Source: Rotaria socialis (lineage: Eukaryota; Rotifera; Eurotatoria; Philodinida; Philodinidae). Taken from it: a stretch of DNA of 64,000 bases. A model generated the notes under the pieces. That model had not been told where the DNA came from, ran no database searches, and saw only the letters and a program-made list of their open reading frames with translations. The first letter of the stretch is position 1. Each line of letters begins with the position of its first letter. The DNA is taken from assembly GCA_905331475.1 (NCBI GenBank), contig CAJNYU010002044.1, positions 1-64,000 of the forward strand, read 5' to 3'. Positions 48,323-61,991 of this stretch are shown here, piece after piece. Made by a program: the position numbers and the translations under genes.

Positions 48323-49710
48323 TGATTAATAATTATTTTTAAATTGAAAAAGACTATTTTAATATTTATAAATATTTAAAAACATTTAAAACTAAATAAG
48401 ATTATAGATAGATAGATAACACATAGAAATATTCGAAGGCTATACTTCTAATTGTGCTATGAAAGATACAAAGGCCGTTTCTCGTGTACTACGTTGACGC
48501 GCGGTTTTGTTTGCTATCTCTCTCTCTCTCTCTCTGTATAGATCAGTCTTTCCTCGTGTCTTTTCTTTTGTTCATTCAGCCAGATGATTTTATTTTTATT
48601 TCGATACGCTACAAATGAATCATTAATTGAACATGTCGCTGAATATCATGTAGATAGATCGTTGGAGAGAAAAAGAACAGATTTTTAAACACTACCAATT
48701 ATATGATAGGATACCAAAAGTTCATTTCATTGTATTGTTTCTAAATCAAAACTAAGTTATTCAATAGAAAAAGAATGCCAACTATTAGTTTTTTTTACAG
48801 AGTAACATGAAAACAAGAATATTTAACACAAAATTTTTTAATTATTAACAACGAAAAATCTGCAGAAAAAATATTTGTTAAAATTTACACGAATAATCAA
48901 GATTTCTCTCTTTCGATCGAAATATGTTGAGCTAACCTCGAGAGATCTGAATTTCGGCATAGTTGAAGTTATTTATTTATTTACGTTCTAATGAAATATA
49001 GACACTTTCATCCATTAATAGTAAGTAAGAGTGAAGATTTTAAATGGCAATCAAACACAGACTCCGTAATCATGGAAGATGCTATACTTGATCTTGCAAC
49101 ATTCGTTTTACATAGTTTCTAAGATGCTTTATATATTGATTTTCTTTTTCGAATAATGCTTTGAGGCCAACAAGCAAGATTACAGAGTAGTGCTTTTTTT
49201 TATTGTTGAACATAAATACGAAAATCTGTACACTAAGATCCAGCCAATCGTAGAAAAACATCTCTGAAAAAGTAAGAATCATGTAGAAATGATAGATTGA
49301 GAAGAGACAGATTTGGAATAAGAAAACAATTGTGATGTTTCATTAGTGTTAAATATAGAAACACGCATAAACGAACACCCGATGAGATCGAATATGAAGT
49401 GTTGTCGACACATTTACCGTTCGAAGTCATACTTACAGTCCAATTACTATTTAAAAGAAAATGTTTCAGTGGCATTGAGTAGAACATAAAACTTTCTTGT
49501 GATCTCACTTACAGAATGTTGAATGTTTTTCGTTACTTTATTGCGTAATCGATATACAAGAAAAAATGTGAGCAAAACAGTTGAAGAGAAATGAATTACA
49601 ATCCATTCGTATCGTTTATCAGTAATTCAATCAGAAAGAAAACGACAGAAAGAGAAAAACAACGCAGAATTAGTTGATATTCCATGAGCAATGCCGACGC
49701 ACAAATTCTT
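48323..49710. other. Gene-poor gap with CT tract
   Basis: Upstream flank of the homeobox gene. It contains a (CT)n tract near 48520-48536, about 200 bp upstream of the start. Two leftward open frames at 49082-49508 lack domain character. Confidence 0.5.
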
Positions 49711-51080
49711 CTAAGATTTTGCAGAACTATTTCGTAATTGATTTAATTGTCGATGATAATTATATCGCAAATTTCGTTCAAACGGCGTTGCTGGCCCACA
49801 CATTTTATGCATGATATCAAGTGAATTCGGAATGGTTTCATCTGATATGCCATCATTCCATGGCATCTGTTTCCACGGATCGACTAAAAGTGTTTTCAAT
49901 GCAACTTGTTGTTTTTGTCGTTTACGTTCATTTTTTGTTTTGAGCATATGCAATGTTGAACGACTACTAGTTGTACTTCTTGCACGTTCGGTTCTTGGCG
50001 GCGCTGAAGATTCTCTTGGCATTGGGTCGGGAGCATTGATGGCTGTATTGATTTCATTGGATAATGACGATTTTGATGGTTGATATTTTTGTTGGTGAGA
50101 ATAACGGTGATTTGAATGAGCACTTGTAGCATTTCGTTTCGATGATAAAACTGATAGAGGACTCATACTACGATGATCATTTATACTTGAAAAAGACTGT
50201 TCACGAGTAGCAGCTGAATGGCGAAGTTGCGTGAGTACGGAAGATTGATATTTCGAAGCGAGACTAATTTGAGATGTTTTTTTTGCTTGATTATCAACAT
50301 TAGTTGGAATAGGAACAGTCTGAAAATATGAGAATAGGTTTGGTCAACGTTTTTCTTTTAGTTTGCATATTCATGAATTCATTTTTGGTTTCTAAAGTCA
50401 AACATAGAAATTTATCCACAATAGATTTTTAATTCTGTACTGAAATTTTCAATTATTCGAGCTAAAATTGCCATTTTTCTGCTTCTTTTTCTAGTTTTGA
50501 TGTATTCGAATGAAAAAAAAATGTTTTTTTTTGACGAGAAAATTGCACGGATGCCTTACAAATCCTTCGAAAAAATATTGATTACAGTCTCTAAAAAAAT
50601 ATATACCAGATTTGTTAGAATAGGGCGTTTGTTTTTACAGTGTTGATCTGTAAATAATGGCTCTGCATAGCTACAATAGTGTTTGGAAGGTTCTTTTAAT
50701 TCATGAGAGAAATTTGATGAAGCTTGATAATCATCTCCCGCACATAACGTTTCTCGATGATCTGGTATATCATTCACAACTTTTGATTCTTGATTTGTCT
50801 GTTTTCCTTTCGATGAGTCAGAAGCTGCTTTTCTAATATCTTGAATTTCATTCAGTAGTAGTTCATCTTCTAATTTAAGAGTATTCATATCAATAGGATC
50901 AATTACATTTAATTTTCCCGGTACAGGCTTGTGCGTTCGTCGTTGCTGAGTCATCATAATCATATCCGTCCAATGTACATAAATTGGTGAATATGTTACT
51001 ATACGATTCCATTGATCTTCACCAAATGGACTCAACTGAACAGTTGATATAGCACTGTGATGTTGATTCATATAAGTCAT
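49711..51080 (-). CDS. Unrecognised protein, low-complexity, basic
   Basis: Two exons (51080-50607, 50319-49711) with a consensus donor and a TTTTCAG acceptor keep phase 0 and give 360 residues. No known domain is recognised. The N-terminal part has an aromatic stretch (YSPIYVHWTDMIMMTQQRR). The middle is rich in Ser, Gln, Asn and Lys and probably disordered (RTERARSTTSSRSTLHML). The C-terminal 60 residues look ordered and aromatic (VDPWKQMPWNDGISDETIP, then CGPATPFERNLRYNYHRQLN), the part most likely to be conserved. No signal peptide or membrane span. An in-frame stop (TAA) just upstream of the ATG supports the start. Its promoter side has a CT tract at 51241-51268. Confidence 0.68.
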
Positions 51081-54000
51081 AACTATTTATTTGAAACTTT
51101 CAATGTATTTATTGAAAATGAAAAATTAATAATCGCTGGCCGACAACAACGTTGCTATTGCAGCTGTAAAATTAACACTTCACTGTCTCTCGAAACTATA
51201 CCACTTAGATGGAAAAAAATTCTTTTACGCCGTTGTCGGCTTTCTCTCTCTCTCTCTCTTTCTCTCTACTGCTTTCGTGCATGCTTTTAAATAGCTACAA
51301 ACAATTGATGTGACAACATATAATGCACATGGGATTGATTAAAATGCAAGAGAGAACAAAAGAAAAAGAAAATTTTCTTTTTTTAATTTAAATTCATATA
51401 TAGTGCTATTGTAAAATCTATGAGAGATTCTTATGAAATAATCAATTTGGCAAATTTTAAATGCTTATTATACTTCCTCTTATATCGATTGTATATAAAC
51501 GAGTAAGTAAATACAAGTAATATAATGTAATATGAACTAAAAGTTAAACAATAATACTATCGTCACTTACGACGCTATTTATAAAAAGAAATTTGTTTTA
51601 CGAATTGAATGAATATTTGAAAGAGTTAGTTAAATATCGACAAGATTCATAAAACGTTCTACTTGAAAATTGTTTCAAGATAAAGTAAATATTGTTTATT
51701 GACAATTTCAAAGAATAGAAATAAATCTCAGCCATCGAAAACTATAGAGTTTTATAAGAAACAATCATGGATTTTTCCGGAACCAAAGAGTCACTGTTGA
51801 AGTAGACGCAGATAATGAAATCCTTGCAAGCTAGGGTATCAATATATTTGCATAAATCTGAGAGAAGTCTTACAATTTCAAGACAATGCTATGGCATCTA
51901 GTGGCTGTGTGTAACCACAAAAGATATGTAAAACCACCAAAATTTTCAGCTTCTGAATATTGTTTCTCGGCTGATTTATCGGAATCACAATAGAAGCAGC
52001 CTTCAGTAAAAAAACATGAAACTAATACAGTACTCATGCATTACATGTTCTGTCAGTTTTCAACTCTAATGTTTTTAGTCATGAAATTTATATATTACGT
52101 ATTGTGGTTTGGCAAAGTTCTCACACTGATCCAATACCTATTCACTTAGGAGTTCTTTCGCCTTGAAATTTTCTTTTTTTTAATCAAAGGTAACAGAGAA
52201 GGCCAACATCAAGGATTTTTCATGTTGAAATATCTCGATCTACAAGCGATGATTAAAGGCACACACGCAGTTAACCGTTCGAAAATTTAACTTGTCTTTT
52301 CAATAAAATTTTCAACAATTCTCAATAGGGTTACTTTGCTATCTCTTTATTTTCTACAAAAATTATGATATAAATGAGACCTAATTGAGTTGAATGTGTA
52401 GCAAATTACAATGATGAATCGTACTTTTATTTTCATTCGATAATGTAATTTGATATTGAAGTGAGTTTATAAAATATTTTGAGATTTATTTTAATGAATA
52501 TTCATTTAATATAAACAAATTTAATCTATATTCCTCCATACCGACAAGCATCGATAATAGTAGATTCACTAAACGTTAATTATCGTGTTCAAGGAGAGAT
52601 TCTACATCAGATCGTATCGTCTCCATACTATTATCAGTAAAAACATCACTCGGTATGTGTAATCGTTTGTATAATTGTCTTAGCTGACGTGAGTTGATTG
52701 CGATGAAAATCGAGGCGAAATAACAACGAATATACGTTCATATTTTAAATCTACTTTTTGAATGTTTATTTCATTATAAGTTAAAGGTTAAGCAACTTTT
52801 TATGCTGATCTGTTGAAAAAATCAAGGTGCAAAGAATTTATAATGAACTTATAATCTAAAGGATTCGCAAAGTCTTAACATAGAGAATAGTTTAGGCTCC
52901 AGTGTGTCTGTTTCTGTCGGTAAGACACAGTAAGCTTTAAAAAGTTTGGCAATGACGTTCTTCTCTTATTGTCTTCAGAAATTGTTCGGAATGGAAAAAT
53001 AACAAGTGCAAATGAAAGAATGAGAACTGGAATTCCAATTGCAAAGAGTAAACATAAATACGAGCATTGTAGTACAAATTCGTTCGTCTTCAACGCACTT
53101 CAGCTACTAAACGCGAAGCGACTTTCGTTTGCAACTAAGAAAGTTACAAAAGCATCATGTACGTTGATGCATATGAATCATAGTTTGAAGATGTGGCCAA
53201 GTTGTAGGAAATCTTACAAAAACTTCAAATATACCATTTAGAAGCAACATTTTTTTACATTTTATGGCCCATACATTTTGTGTTCAAACTATTTTTGTGA
53301 AAGTATTCAACAGGAAGCAATTCTTACGATATGAAACTATTTGAAACGCCTCGAACAGCCTTTTGCTTTTCATGGGGCCTTGGAATTATCTGAAAACTAC
53401 GATATTGAGAGTATAAGAATCAATTTGGTTGGAGATTTCATTTGAATAGCAATCAAGATCTCAATATATATTTTTGGGTGTACAACTTTAGGGGTGATGA
53501 TTATCTTCGATTTAGCTCTAGTTTTAAACTCACACTTAAACACGAAAAAACATAATTAAGCTGTTGTTCTGTAACTCATCAACTGATAGCAGGCACACTA
53601 TCGAAAATTATCAAATAGCTCATTTTAGATAATTAATTACAGACCGTGCGACTTATTGATCCTGAAAATCTTTGGCCAAGCTTAATAAGCAACAGTTTAT
53701 TCTCAGTATATCTACAATTGACTTAGAAGTCGGTTGCAGATATATAATTGACTTAATGTTGGCAAATATGCAAAAATACGACGAGTGCCCTATTGTCTGC
53801 ATATCATATACAGAATATATTGGCTCTATAAAATATCAAAAGTATAGTTTTATGCACGATCACCATTCCTATTCTATTCTTATTCGTTAGCGATTTTAAG
53901 AGTACCTATAGTTTCAATCGACAAAGTGCAATTCATTCTAATAATGACATTGACAATGATAAGTTATGTAAATTAATCCATAGAAACAGTAGTCAACATG

Positions 54001-55664
54001 AATCATTGATTCAAAGCTCCAGGTTGATTTTGACGCAACAAATCAATTTTTTATAGTTTCTAGCTGCATTGTTTTAGTTATGGATGTCACTGTTCTGCAC
54101 GAAACTATGACACAGGCGATTTTGTTCAAAACTTTGGGATAGTATGGAAATGCAGAAAATCATCATCTGTAGATTGCACGTGCCATGATCTTAGTAAATA
54201 TTCATCCATCTTCTCAGCTCGTTTCAATGTTCGGATGAATAAATTACTTTCTTACGGTGGCTACCAAGGACGTCTGATAGCATTCATTGATACAGTTGAC
54301 TGTGACAGTGGTTTTGTTGGTGCTAAAACTAAACAGTGTATTGGTAAGAATTAATTTTGCTGCTAAATTTTACATTGCGATTGAGAAGTAGAGATTTAGA
54401 GACATGACAATCATCAATTACAGAATACTTTAGTAAGACACAAAGGTGATTGTCAATATGAAAATAACGTTTTCAGATAGGATAAAATAGAAACGATGCT
54501 GCTGTGTAGGACAAGTAGTGATTATTTTTCAAATAAAAAAATGATCGAATTGTTCACAGGGCAAACAATCAGATGTTAAGATCCGACAAAAAAATCGTAG
54601 TCTCTGAAATCTTACATCTGATTTTTCGACCTGGAATATTAAAACAATTTTGAACATCCAGCAGTAAACTCTATTAGACTCAAATTCTTTCGACGTTCAA
54701 GAAGCGTAAATTAATCGTTCCAACTAACTACAAGATTTATCACAGCAACACATTGACATAAGTTTCATTGTCGCCGAAAGTCATAGAAAAACAAGAGAAG
54801 AAAAAATGCAAGTAAATGAATCGACACTTATTTCTATCAAGTGCAATATTAAATCTTAGATCCATTCTTTGCGTTACGCCGTATTCTACATAATTAGTTA
54901 TCATTATATATTTGACTCAAAACAATGATGAACGATGAAGTTCGAAATTTAATTTCAGAAAACTAAAATAAGGCATTTACATGTCGAATTAGGTCAATCT
55001 GATTGATTCTTTATTTTACAAATGGGCATTTTTGTGCATAGATTTTAAAAACAATTAAGCTTTCAATGAACTCCAAACGAAATGTTATGACACTATGACG
55101 AATGGATTGATCAATGGGTTTGTCAGGTTCAATTAGAAATACGGTAGTATATTGTTGAGAATCTTAAGCAAACTACCTTTCTGTATCGTTCTTGCTTTGA
55201 TACTGAACGCAGTGCAGAGTTTGCATTGCAGACTTAGAGGTAATTTCATGTGACTTTATTTAATCACAAAAAGATATCACGTTTTTGTATCTCCGAAAAA
55301 ATAAATTGCACAGAGAATGAATTCTAATTTTTTTTCTATACATTCTAATATATCACATTTATTGACATTTCTATGTTTCATTTGTAATAAATTTTTTTTG
55401 TTTGGTTTTCTTAAATAAATCGCACAGCATATACAACGTGAAAAGTCACATCAAATGCCACACATGAAACTACAAAACACATAGCATGTCACACACGACT
55501 GACAAACACCAAATTATTTAAAAAAAACAAAGAAAAACAAAACAATAATGATAAGACTGTGAAGTTGAGAGAGAGAGAAGAACGCTACAATAACCATTTT
55601 TGTTCATTTAGATTTCCATAAAATGCTCACTGTGTGGAAGATTTCTAGTTTTTTTTCGAATCTA
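51081..55664. other. Gene-poor region, 4.6 kb
   Basis: No complete gene recognised on either strand. Open frames at 52969-53241 and 53672-53890 (plus) have no recognisable domains. The only exon-like segment with both splice signals is 54078-54343, listed separately. A (GA)n run at about 55568-55578 lies near the end of KIF27. Confidence 0.5.
54078..54343 (+). other. Orphan coding-exon candidate, cysteine-containing
   Basis: An open 266-bp segment between GTTTTAG (ending 54077) and a consensus donor GTAAGA (54344). The peptide has five cysteines in its first 45 residues or so (CHCSARNYDTGDFVQ, WKCRKSSSVDCTCHDLS) and ends FIDTVDCDSGFVGAKTKQC, as in a secreted or extracellular module. A short following segment after TTACAG at about 54423 continues the phase for eight codons to a stop. 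No family recognised and no certain upstream exon, so it may be a gene remnant or the 3' end of an unannotated gene. Confidence 0.35.
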
Positions 55665-58600
55665 TTATCGTTTTTTAATTTCGTCTTGCTGTATGTGATG
55701 CGCCGAAGTGCTCCGATTACCTACTTTAAGAAGAAATGGCGCCGGCTGATGTTGTTGTACAGCTGTTCTTGGCGTTGGTAACTGCGTTGGAAAATCATCT
55801 TCATTTTGATTTGTTTCTTTTCGTCGTGCAGCACCTGTCGTCGATGATGTTGATGTGTCAAGTGCACTTGTCGTTGATGTTGCCATGGATTTGCGTAACT
55901 CTCTTGTTTTATGTTTATAAAAAAATAAATCTCTTTCAAGATCTTTCATTTGATTTGATGTTTCTTGTAGCTGACCAAATAGCAATTGTTTTTCTTCCTC
56001 ATGTGTTTGTTGAATAGATGTTAAACGACGATCATGATCAAGTGTTAGTGTTTGAACACGCGATTGTAATTCATTTATTATTTCAGTTTGGTCGACGATT
56101 TGAGACTGAAAATAAAATTCAAAATGTACAACAATAATAATCATAAACATTGGCATACTTTTATTTCGTCGAATTCACGTCGATTTTTATTTTCATCTTC
56201 TTTAAGATCGATGACTTTTTCAAATAATTTACGACAAAGCTCTTTACATTCATTTTCACTTAATTGACCTATTTTGAAAAGTGGAGAATCGGGGCCCTAA
56301 AAGAAGAACAAACAAATACAAGTGAATTGCGTGCCTTTATGTTTATCAACAAAATGCGACAGCTAATTTAGTGAAAGTATGGAAAATCTATATTGAAATA
56401 AATTTATTCTGTCGGCAAAACGTTACAGAAAATATTTTACAAAAGTACTTAACAGGTGCATATGCTGAATCATATTTTCTTGAAAATAATGGCATTAATA
56501 TTAAATACACTATGAAGAATTTTCTCTCTGTTCCTCTATTTAACTATTATTCATGTTTTAGTTCTTTAAATGTATGTATCATCTTGGTACGTAGTAAATA
56601 TGTATACCTGACTTGCTCGAATTGATTGTTGAACATCGCGTTCACGTCTATTGATAATATTATTTTGATAATCGATGGCTAAATCGATAGCTTCAATACC
56701 TTCATCGATTTCAATTAAGCGTCTTTCTTCTGACGGTGTTAATACGCAATCTTGTTGTTCTAAACGTTCAGTAAATAGACGCTTTTGTTTAAGTAATTGT
56801 TCGCGTATCATTTGATGATTTGGTTGCTGTTTATCAACAGTTTTTAATTTTTCATTTACTGATTTTAAACTCTAAAAAGTGATTGTCGTGTATTCAATTT
56901 GAAAATCAATTTACTATGAATATTCAAACCTTGTTTAATACTTGACTTGTACGCATTTTTTTCGTTTCTAGTTCTGTGCGTTCGTTTAGTAATGATTCTC
57001 GTTTTTGAATAAGTTCCTCACGTTTACTAATGTCATCTTTCAATGTTTCTAATTCTTTTCTTTCGATAACTAATTTCTCCATGTCAGCTTCAATATTTAT
57101 TGTTGCTACTCCGTCATTGTTAGTTCCGTTAGGTGCGCCTCGTAATTTTCGTTGAGCAGCAACAAGACCTTCGGTTTTTAATTTTAAAATTTTCTGTTGT
57201 TGTTCATTTTGAATTGTTAATTCTTGTATACGTTGTTGTTCACGTACCAGATCTTGTTCAAATTTATTTTTTAATTCAGATTCTTCACGTATACGTTTTT
57301 GAGCTGTTTCATATTGTTGTTTCATGCGAAAGAGTGCTGATTGAAGATCAGCAATTCTAAACAAAAACAAGCATATCAAAAACCAGAAGAATACGCCTTG
57401 AACAAAGCCTAATGAAGTTCCATTGAAATCTCTGACTTCACTAAAATATTGAGTGAATGAACATATCTTTAAATCACATTTGAAATATTGAATTTTTCTA
57501 TGCCAATATATATATATATATATTGCATCAATCGAATAATTTACCTTTTTTCACTATTGCCTGATAGTTTATTCATGAGATCTCGATATTGTTTTTCTTT
57601 TTGTTGCAATGATTCAAGGCGAGCTTTAGCCATTTCACATTTTTTTCGATATTCACTAAATTGAAATTTTAATATAATATTAACAGCGACTCAGTCCGTT
57701 ATTACCCTTCCAATTTCGATTTTTCACTTGTATTCTTTGTTGCTATTTGTTGCATATTTTTTTGTAAATCATGATATTCTTGCTTAGCCTTATCTACTTC
57801 CTAAAAAGCAATCAGCTAGAGTTTTCTTCTGAATGTTCATTTTTTAATACGTACTTTTTCTAATGTTTTAATATGTTGTTCATATTGTTCATTTGTTTCT
57901 TTCACATCTTTAGTCGATGCATAAACACTTTTAATTAATTGTTCTTTTAATCTAATAAATATTCATATGAAAATAGATATTCAATATAAATTTAAACCAA
58001 AGAGAAAAAAAAGATCCCTACTGAATATTAATACTAAGATCTTGCGCTTTGCTTTCAGCTTCTTTTACTTTTCTTGCTACTTCTTCAATTAATTTTTGTT
58101 TATTTATTGTTGATTCAGTTAAAGATTGTAGTGCATCGTCTTGTTGTAAAATACTTGGGGTCAATCGATTTTTACGAAGACGATATGTACCGCGTCGAAA
58201 AAATTTTCTAAACAAAAAGTAAAACATAAAATAGAATCGATTTGCATTGTTTTTTTTTTGTTGATACAAAAAGGAATCTCTTGACTAATCAATGAAATTC
58301 TAATGGTTATAAACTTCGCAGGAATCTTTATTCTCAGTTTAATCACTATCCGTGTCACTGACTTCGCATAATTGATGATGTACGAGAATGGAGATCTTTT
58401 CTAGAACCCGTATTAGTGATGAATGAATTGGAAAAGAGCTAAATCATTTTGTTATCACAGATGAAATCGATTGCTTTACTTTTCATCATTTTGTTTTTCA
58501 TCACTATTTCTTAAATCTAATTCTTCAATTTCTTCTTGTGAATGAGCCAATGCCAGTGATCGTCCATGAAATCTTTCAACAACATAATCCATGCCGAACA

Positions 58601-61516
58601 CGGCTGGACTAGAGTGAATGGTACGTGGTTGAATTGATTGTTCCTACGCAATAGAGAAAGAGAAAACAAAATACAAAAGAGTTCTGTTCTATGGAATATT
58701 TTTGTTGTTGTGCAATGTCAAGTGAAAAAACAATAACTGCTAGTGGGAAAACATTTTCTAAGTACTTGCAGATATTGTTTGAAAAGTAACTGAAAAAGAA
58801 TCTGTTTCACCTCCATTGAGACTAATGAACTTTCTTTACCTTTCTTTGAACACCACCGAAATGTGGAGCTGATTTTGTTCGATCTGGCAAAGATTTTTTT
58901 GTTGTTGTAGTTGGATAATTGGATTCATCCATTGCCATACGTACTCTATTTAATTCATCTTCCTAGAAAAGAAAGCAAGAAAACATTTTCATTATTAGTT
59001 TCATAATATTGATGTATTACTTTTGTTTTAAGTTGTTCTTGTAAACGATCAAGTATCATTTCACGTTTAACACGCATTTGGGATTCTGATCTTAATTCAT
59101 CTTTTGCCTAAAACAGACCATCGAATTGGCGAATAAATTATTTATTTATCTATTAATCATTACCGAATGTAAAGCACTTTCTAAATTCGTTACTCGAGAT
59201 GTAAGAATATCATTGCATATATCTTCTGAATTTTCCTATGAAAATTAAATCAATAAAAAAAACTCTTTCTTTTATATTTCTAGGAAACAAATGTCATACA
59301 TTGGATACGGCATCCATCCATGTTTGTATCCATTGTTTTTGTTCATCGCCTAAATCTTCACAGTCATTTAATTGTTGAAAACAAACAAATGCTGTTTGAA
59401 TTAAACGACGTGAATGATCAACACCATTGAGTCCACTAGAAGAAAAATTTATTATTATTTTTGCATTCACTAAAAAAAATGTTCGATTTAGTTTTACGTT
59501 GAGCGTCGACTACTACTTGATTGCCCATCACGTGATAAGATAGTTCTTTGTCGTTCTAATTCTTCTCGTAAATGCTAAAAAAAATATATTTAAACGAGTG
59601 GAAACATTTTTATTTCAATTTTTTTTACAGTTATTTCACTTTGCATTTCAATAAAACGTTGAGCATTTGGATCGACATTTTTTATAGGTTTATTTCGAAT
59701 TTGACTGGCCTTTAAAAAGAAAAACAAAAGGTGTAGATCACTTCATATAAACTCCTTTCGTTCATACTCGATGTGCATATTTAAGAGCATTAAGAGATTC
59801 ATCAAGATCTGCAGTACATGGGCTTACACCTAAAATATACGTAGATATTGAAACGATGATTCTTTACACAAAAAAAAATGCTTAATTACACGTAATCATT
59901 AATGTTTTGGCATTTCCACCAAGTGAATCTTTGAGTAGGCGAGTGATTTTTGAATCACGATAAGGTATATGACCACCGGTACGTTTCTTTGGATCGGATA
60001 AGGCACTGACAACATTTCCCAGAGCCAATAGACCCGAATTAATACGTATAGATTCTTGAAAACGTTCACCTGTATTTTGCGTACGTGCAACACGCTCAGA
60101 ACCCGCCAAATCAACAAAATGAAGTTTAGCAGAAAGAAAACTTTCTACAAATAGCAAATAATATACATAAAGTCTAATTCGATTTTGTCAATGTTCTGTT
60201 GTTTCTTTTTACCATCAAATGTACTTTGTATTGGTTTAACCAATCCATCAAATGAAGCTTGTACAAGATTTGCATTAGAATTTTTATCACGAACACGTTG
60301 TTCTACGAAAAACAACCAGAATATTTTTTTTTCTTTCATGTTAATTATAGGAAAAAGAAATTCTTATTGAAAAAAAACCAGATGCATACCAATATATAAA
60401 GTGAAAATAGCATGAGACCTAGATGACTCATCATTCATTTGTGTTGCACCAGTATGTCTAACATTCGAACCCTTTTTTAATAAACTAACAACATCATCAA
60501 TGGAATGGCATCTATGTTCACTTGCACCGACAACAACTAAAATTAAAACTAATTATTTGTTATTCTATTCAAAAAACATAAAACTGAATAAAAATATTAG
60601 ATTAAGAATATTTACCTGTGTTACCGGCTGCATCATCTCGAACATCTAAATCTTTATCATTAACATCAAGTAAATCAATAATATCATCTTTATAGATTTC
60701 TAAATAAGACGCCGATATTGTTACTTGACAATCATGTCGATTCTAAAAATGAATTATTTCTCGTTGTTTTTTTGTGTATCTTGTTCAAAATAATTTACTA
60801 ACATGAACAGTATCAAATATTGTTTTAACAGCACGTGGAACAATACCATAATCTTTTTCTCCTATGGACAAAATATTTCCACCTGTCATTGTATAGGTTT
60901 TTCCGGAACCCTAATAAATCAATTTAATACAGATTTTTATAAATATTTCAACAAAAGATATTTTATTACAGTTTGACCATAAGCAAAAATGGTAACATTA
61001 TATCCATCAAATACATTATTGAGCATTGGTTCAACACTTGTTCGATACAACTCTTCCTATAAAAGAAAAAAAACGAGTAAAATCATTAGTCATAAATTTC
61101 TTGTGGTTTTCATAAGAAAAGCATATTCTTTTTGTTTACTTTATTTGATTACGAACAAAATTTTATAGAAGATCTATGTCAGACTTTGATAAATAATCAG
61201 AAAATTTTCTAAAGGACTCATTCACTATTGTTAACTTTCCGAGCTTTTAAGTCAATCTATTCTTACCTGTAGAGTTTTTGGTCCAAAGACGAAATCATAT
61301 TTAAATGTTCTTCTCTCTCCTAATACAATTTGATTAGTTTGTGGATGAATAGCAATACAACTTTTTTGTTCATGATTTTTTTCTCGTTGTAGAAATGGCC
61401 GAACCTAAATGAAGTTTTTGTGAGACAATAGCATGGAAAAAAAAAGTTCATTTGATTTAACTTACACGAACAGCTACTTTAACACGAAATTCAGATTCGT
61501 TAGCAAGCATTTTCAT
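55665..61516 (-). CDS. KIF27: Kinesin-4-type protein KIF27/KIF7 (Costal-2 family)
   Basis: About 20 exons encode roughly 1,200 residues (human KIF27 has 1,401). The motor starts [13 protein letters not shown] and contains the P-loop ([15 protein letters not shown], split by an intron), switch I ([11 protein letters not shown]) and switch II ([19 protein letters not shown]). [20 protein letters not shown] and [16 protein letters not shown] follow, the KIF27/KIF7 signature. A long coiled coil follows. Two tail blocks match KIF27 specifically: [20 protein letters not shown]...[10 protein letters not shown], and [20 protein letters not shown]. The C-terminal tail is Ser/Thr-rich. The family acts at cilia: KIF7 in Hedgehog signalling, KIF27 with STK36 in motile cilia. 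The ATG at 61516 follows an acceptor (CTTGTAG) by 5 nt. MYCBP ends 111 bp upstream on the same strand. A KIF4 or KIF21 identity fits the tail poorly. Confidence 0.92.
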
Positions 61517-61627
61517 TTCATCTACAAGTTTATTTAAAAATAAGACAAAAAAATGTATGGTTAAAGAAAAAAAATGGATTCAATTATATTTATAAAAAAA
61601 GAATATTTTTTCTTTATTATTGTTTAT
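61517..61627 (-). promoter_or_regulatory. Operon-like spacer between MYCBP and KIF27
   Basis: On the minus strand, AATAAA lies about 10 nt after the MYCBP stop, then T-rich sequence, then CTTGTAG directly before the KIF27 start region. Cleavage/polyadenylation signal, U-rich tract and acceptor in about 110 bp is the layout of trans-spliced operons in other animals. Confidence 0.5.
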
Positions 61628-61991
61628 CTATTGTCCTCGTTCACTATTTTCATATTTTTGTAATTTTTCTTTTAAGATTTCATTTTCTCGTACTAATTCA
61701 TCAAATTTTTCTCGTACAGCCATTAACTCCGCTTTTATTGTCTCTATCTCAGCTGAATCAGGCCCACTAGCGCCCATAAATCGTCGAACGAATTCTGTTG
61801 CATTATTTGGCTTTTCAGCTTCTTCATATAAAGCAACCAATGCTCCTAAATGGACAATGAAAAACCATAAGGAAATATGAAAGCAATTTATGAATAAACA
61901 AACTTGTTACAGCATCAACAACACCTCCTTTTTCGAGATAACGACGAAATTCTTCTCGTTTCGATTCATTTGGACGATAAGTTGATGCCAT
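61628..61991 (-). CDS. MYCBP: MYC-binding protein (MYCBP/AMY-1; FAP174 family)
   Basis: Two exons (61991-61904, 61845-61628) encode 101 residues, against 103 in human. The match is strong: SKREEFRRYLEKGGVVDAVT (human SKREQFRRYLEKSGVLDTLT), ALVALYEEAEKPNNATEFV, and a C-terminal coiled coil (AELMAVREKFDELVRENEIL). The human protein binds MYC and A-kinase anchoring proteins. The Chlamydomonas homologue FAP174 is a component of the ciliary central apparatus and a docking protein for AKAP-type helices. It lies directly upstream of KIF27 on the same strand, 111 bp apart, and is divergent from RPL9 at 398 bp. Confidence 0.95.

Noticed and set aside
55665-61516. KIF4 or KIF21 identity for the kinesin
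   Set aside because: The motor alone is compatible, but the two tail blocks match KIF27 and no WD40 or zinc-binding tail is present.
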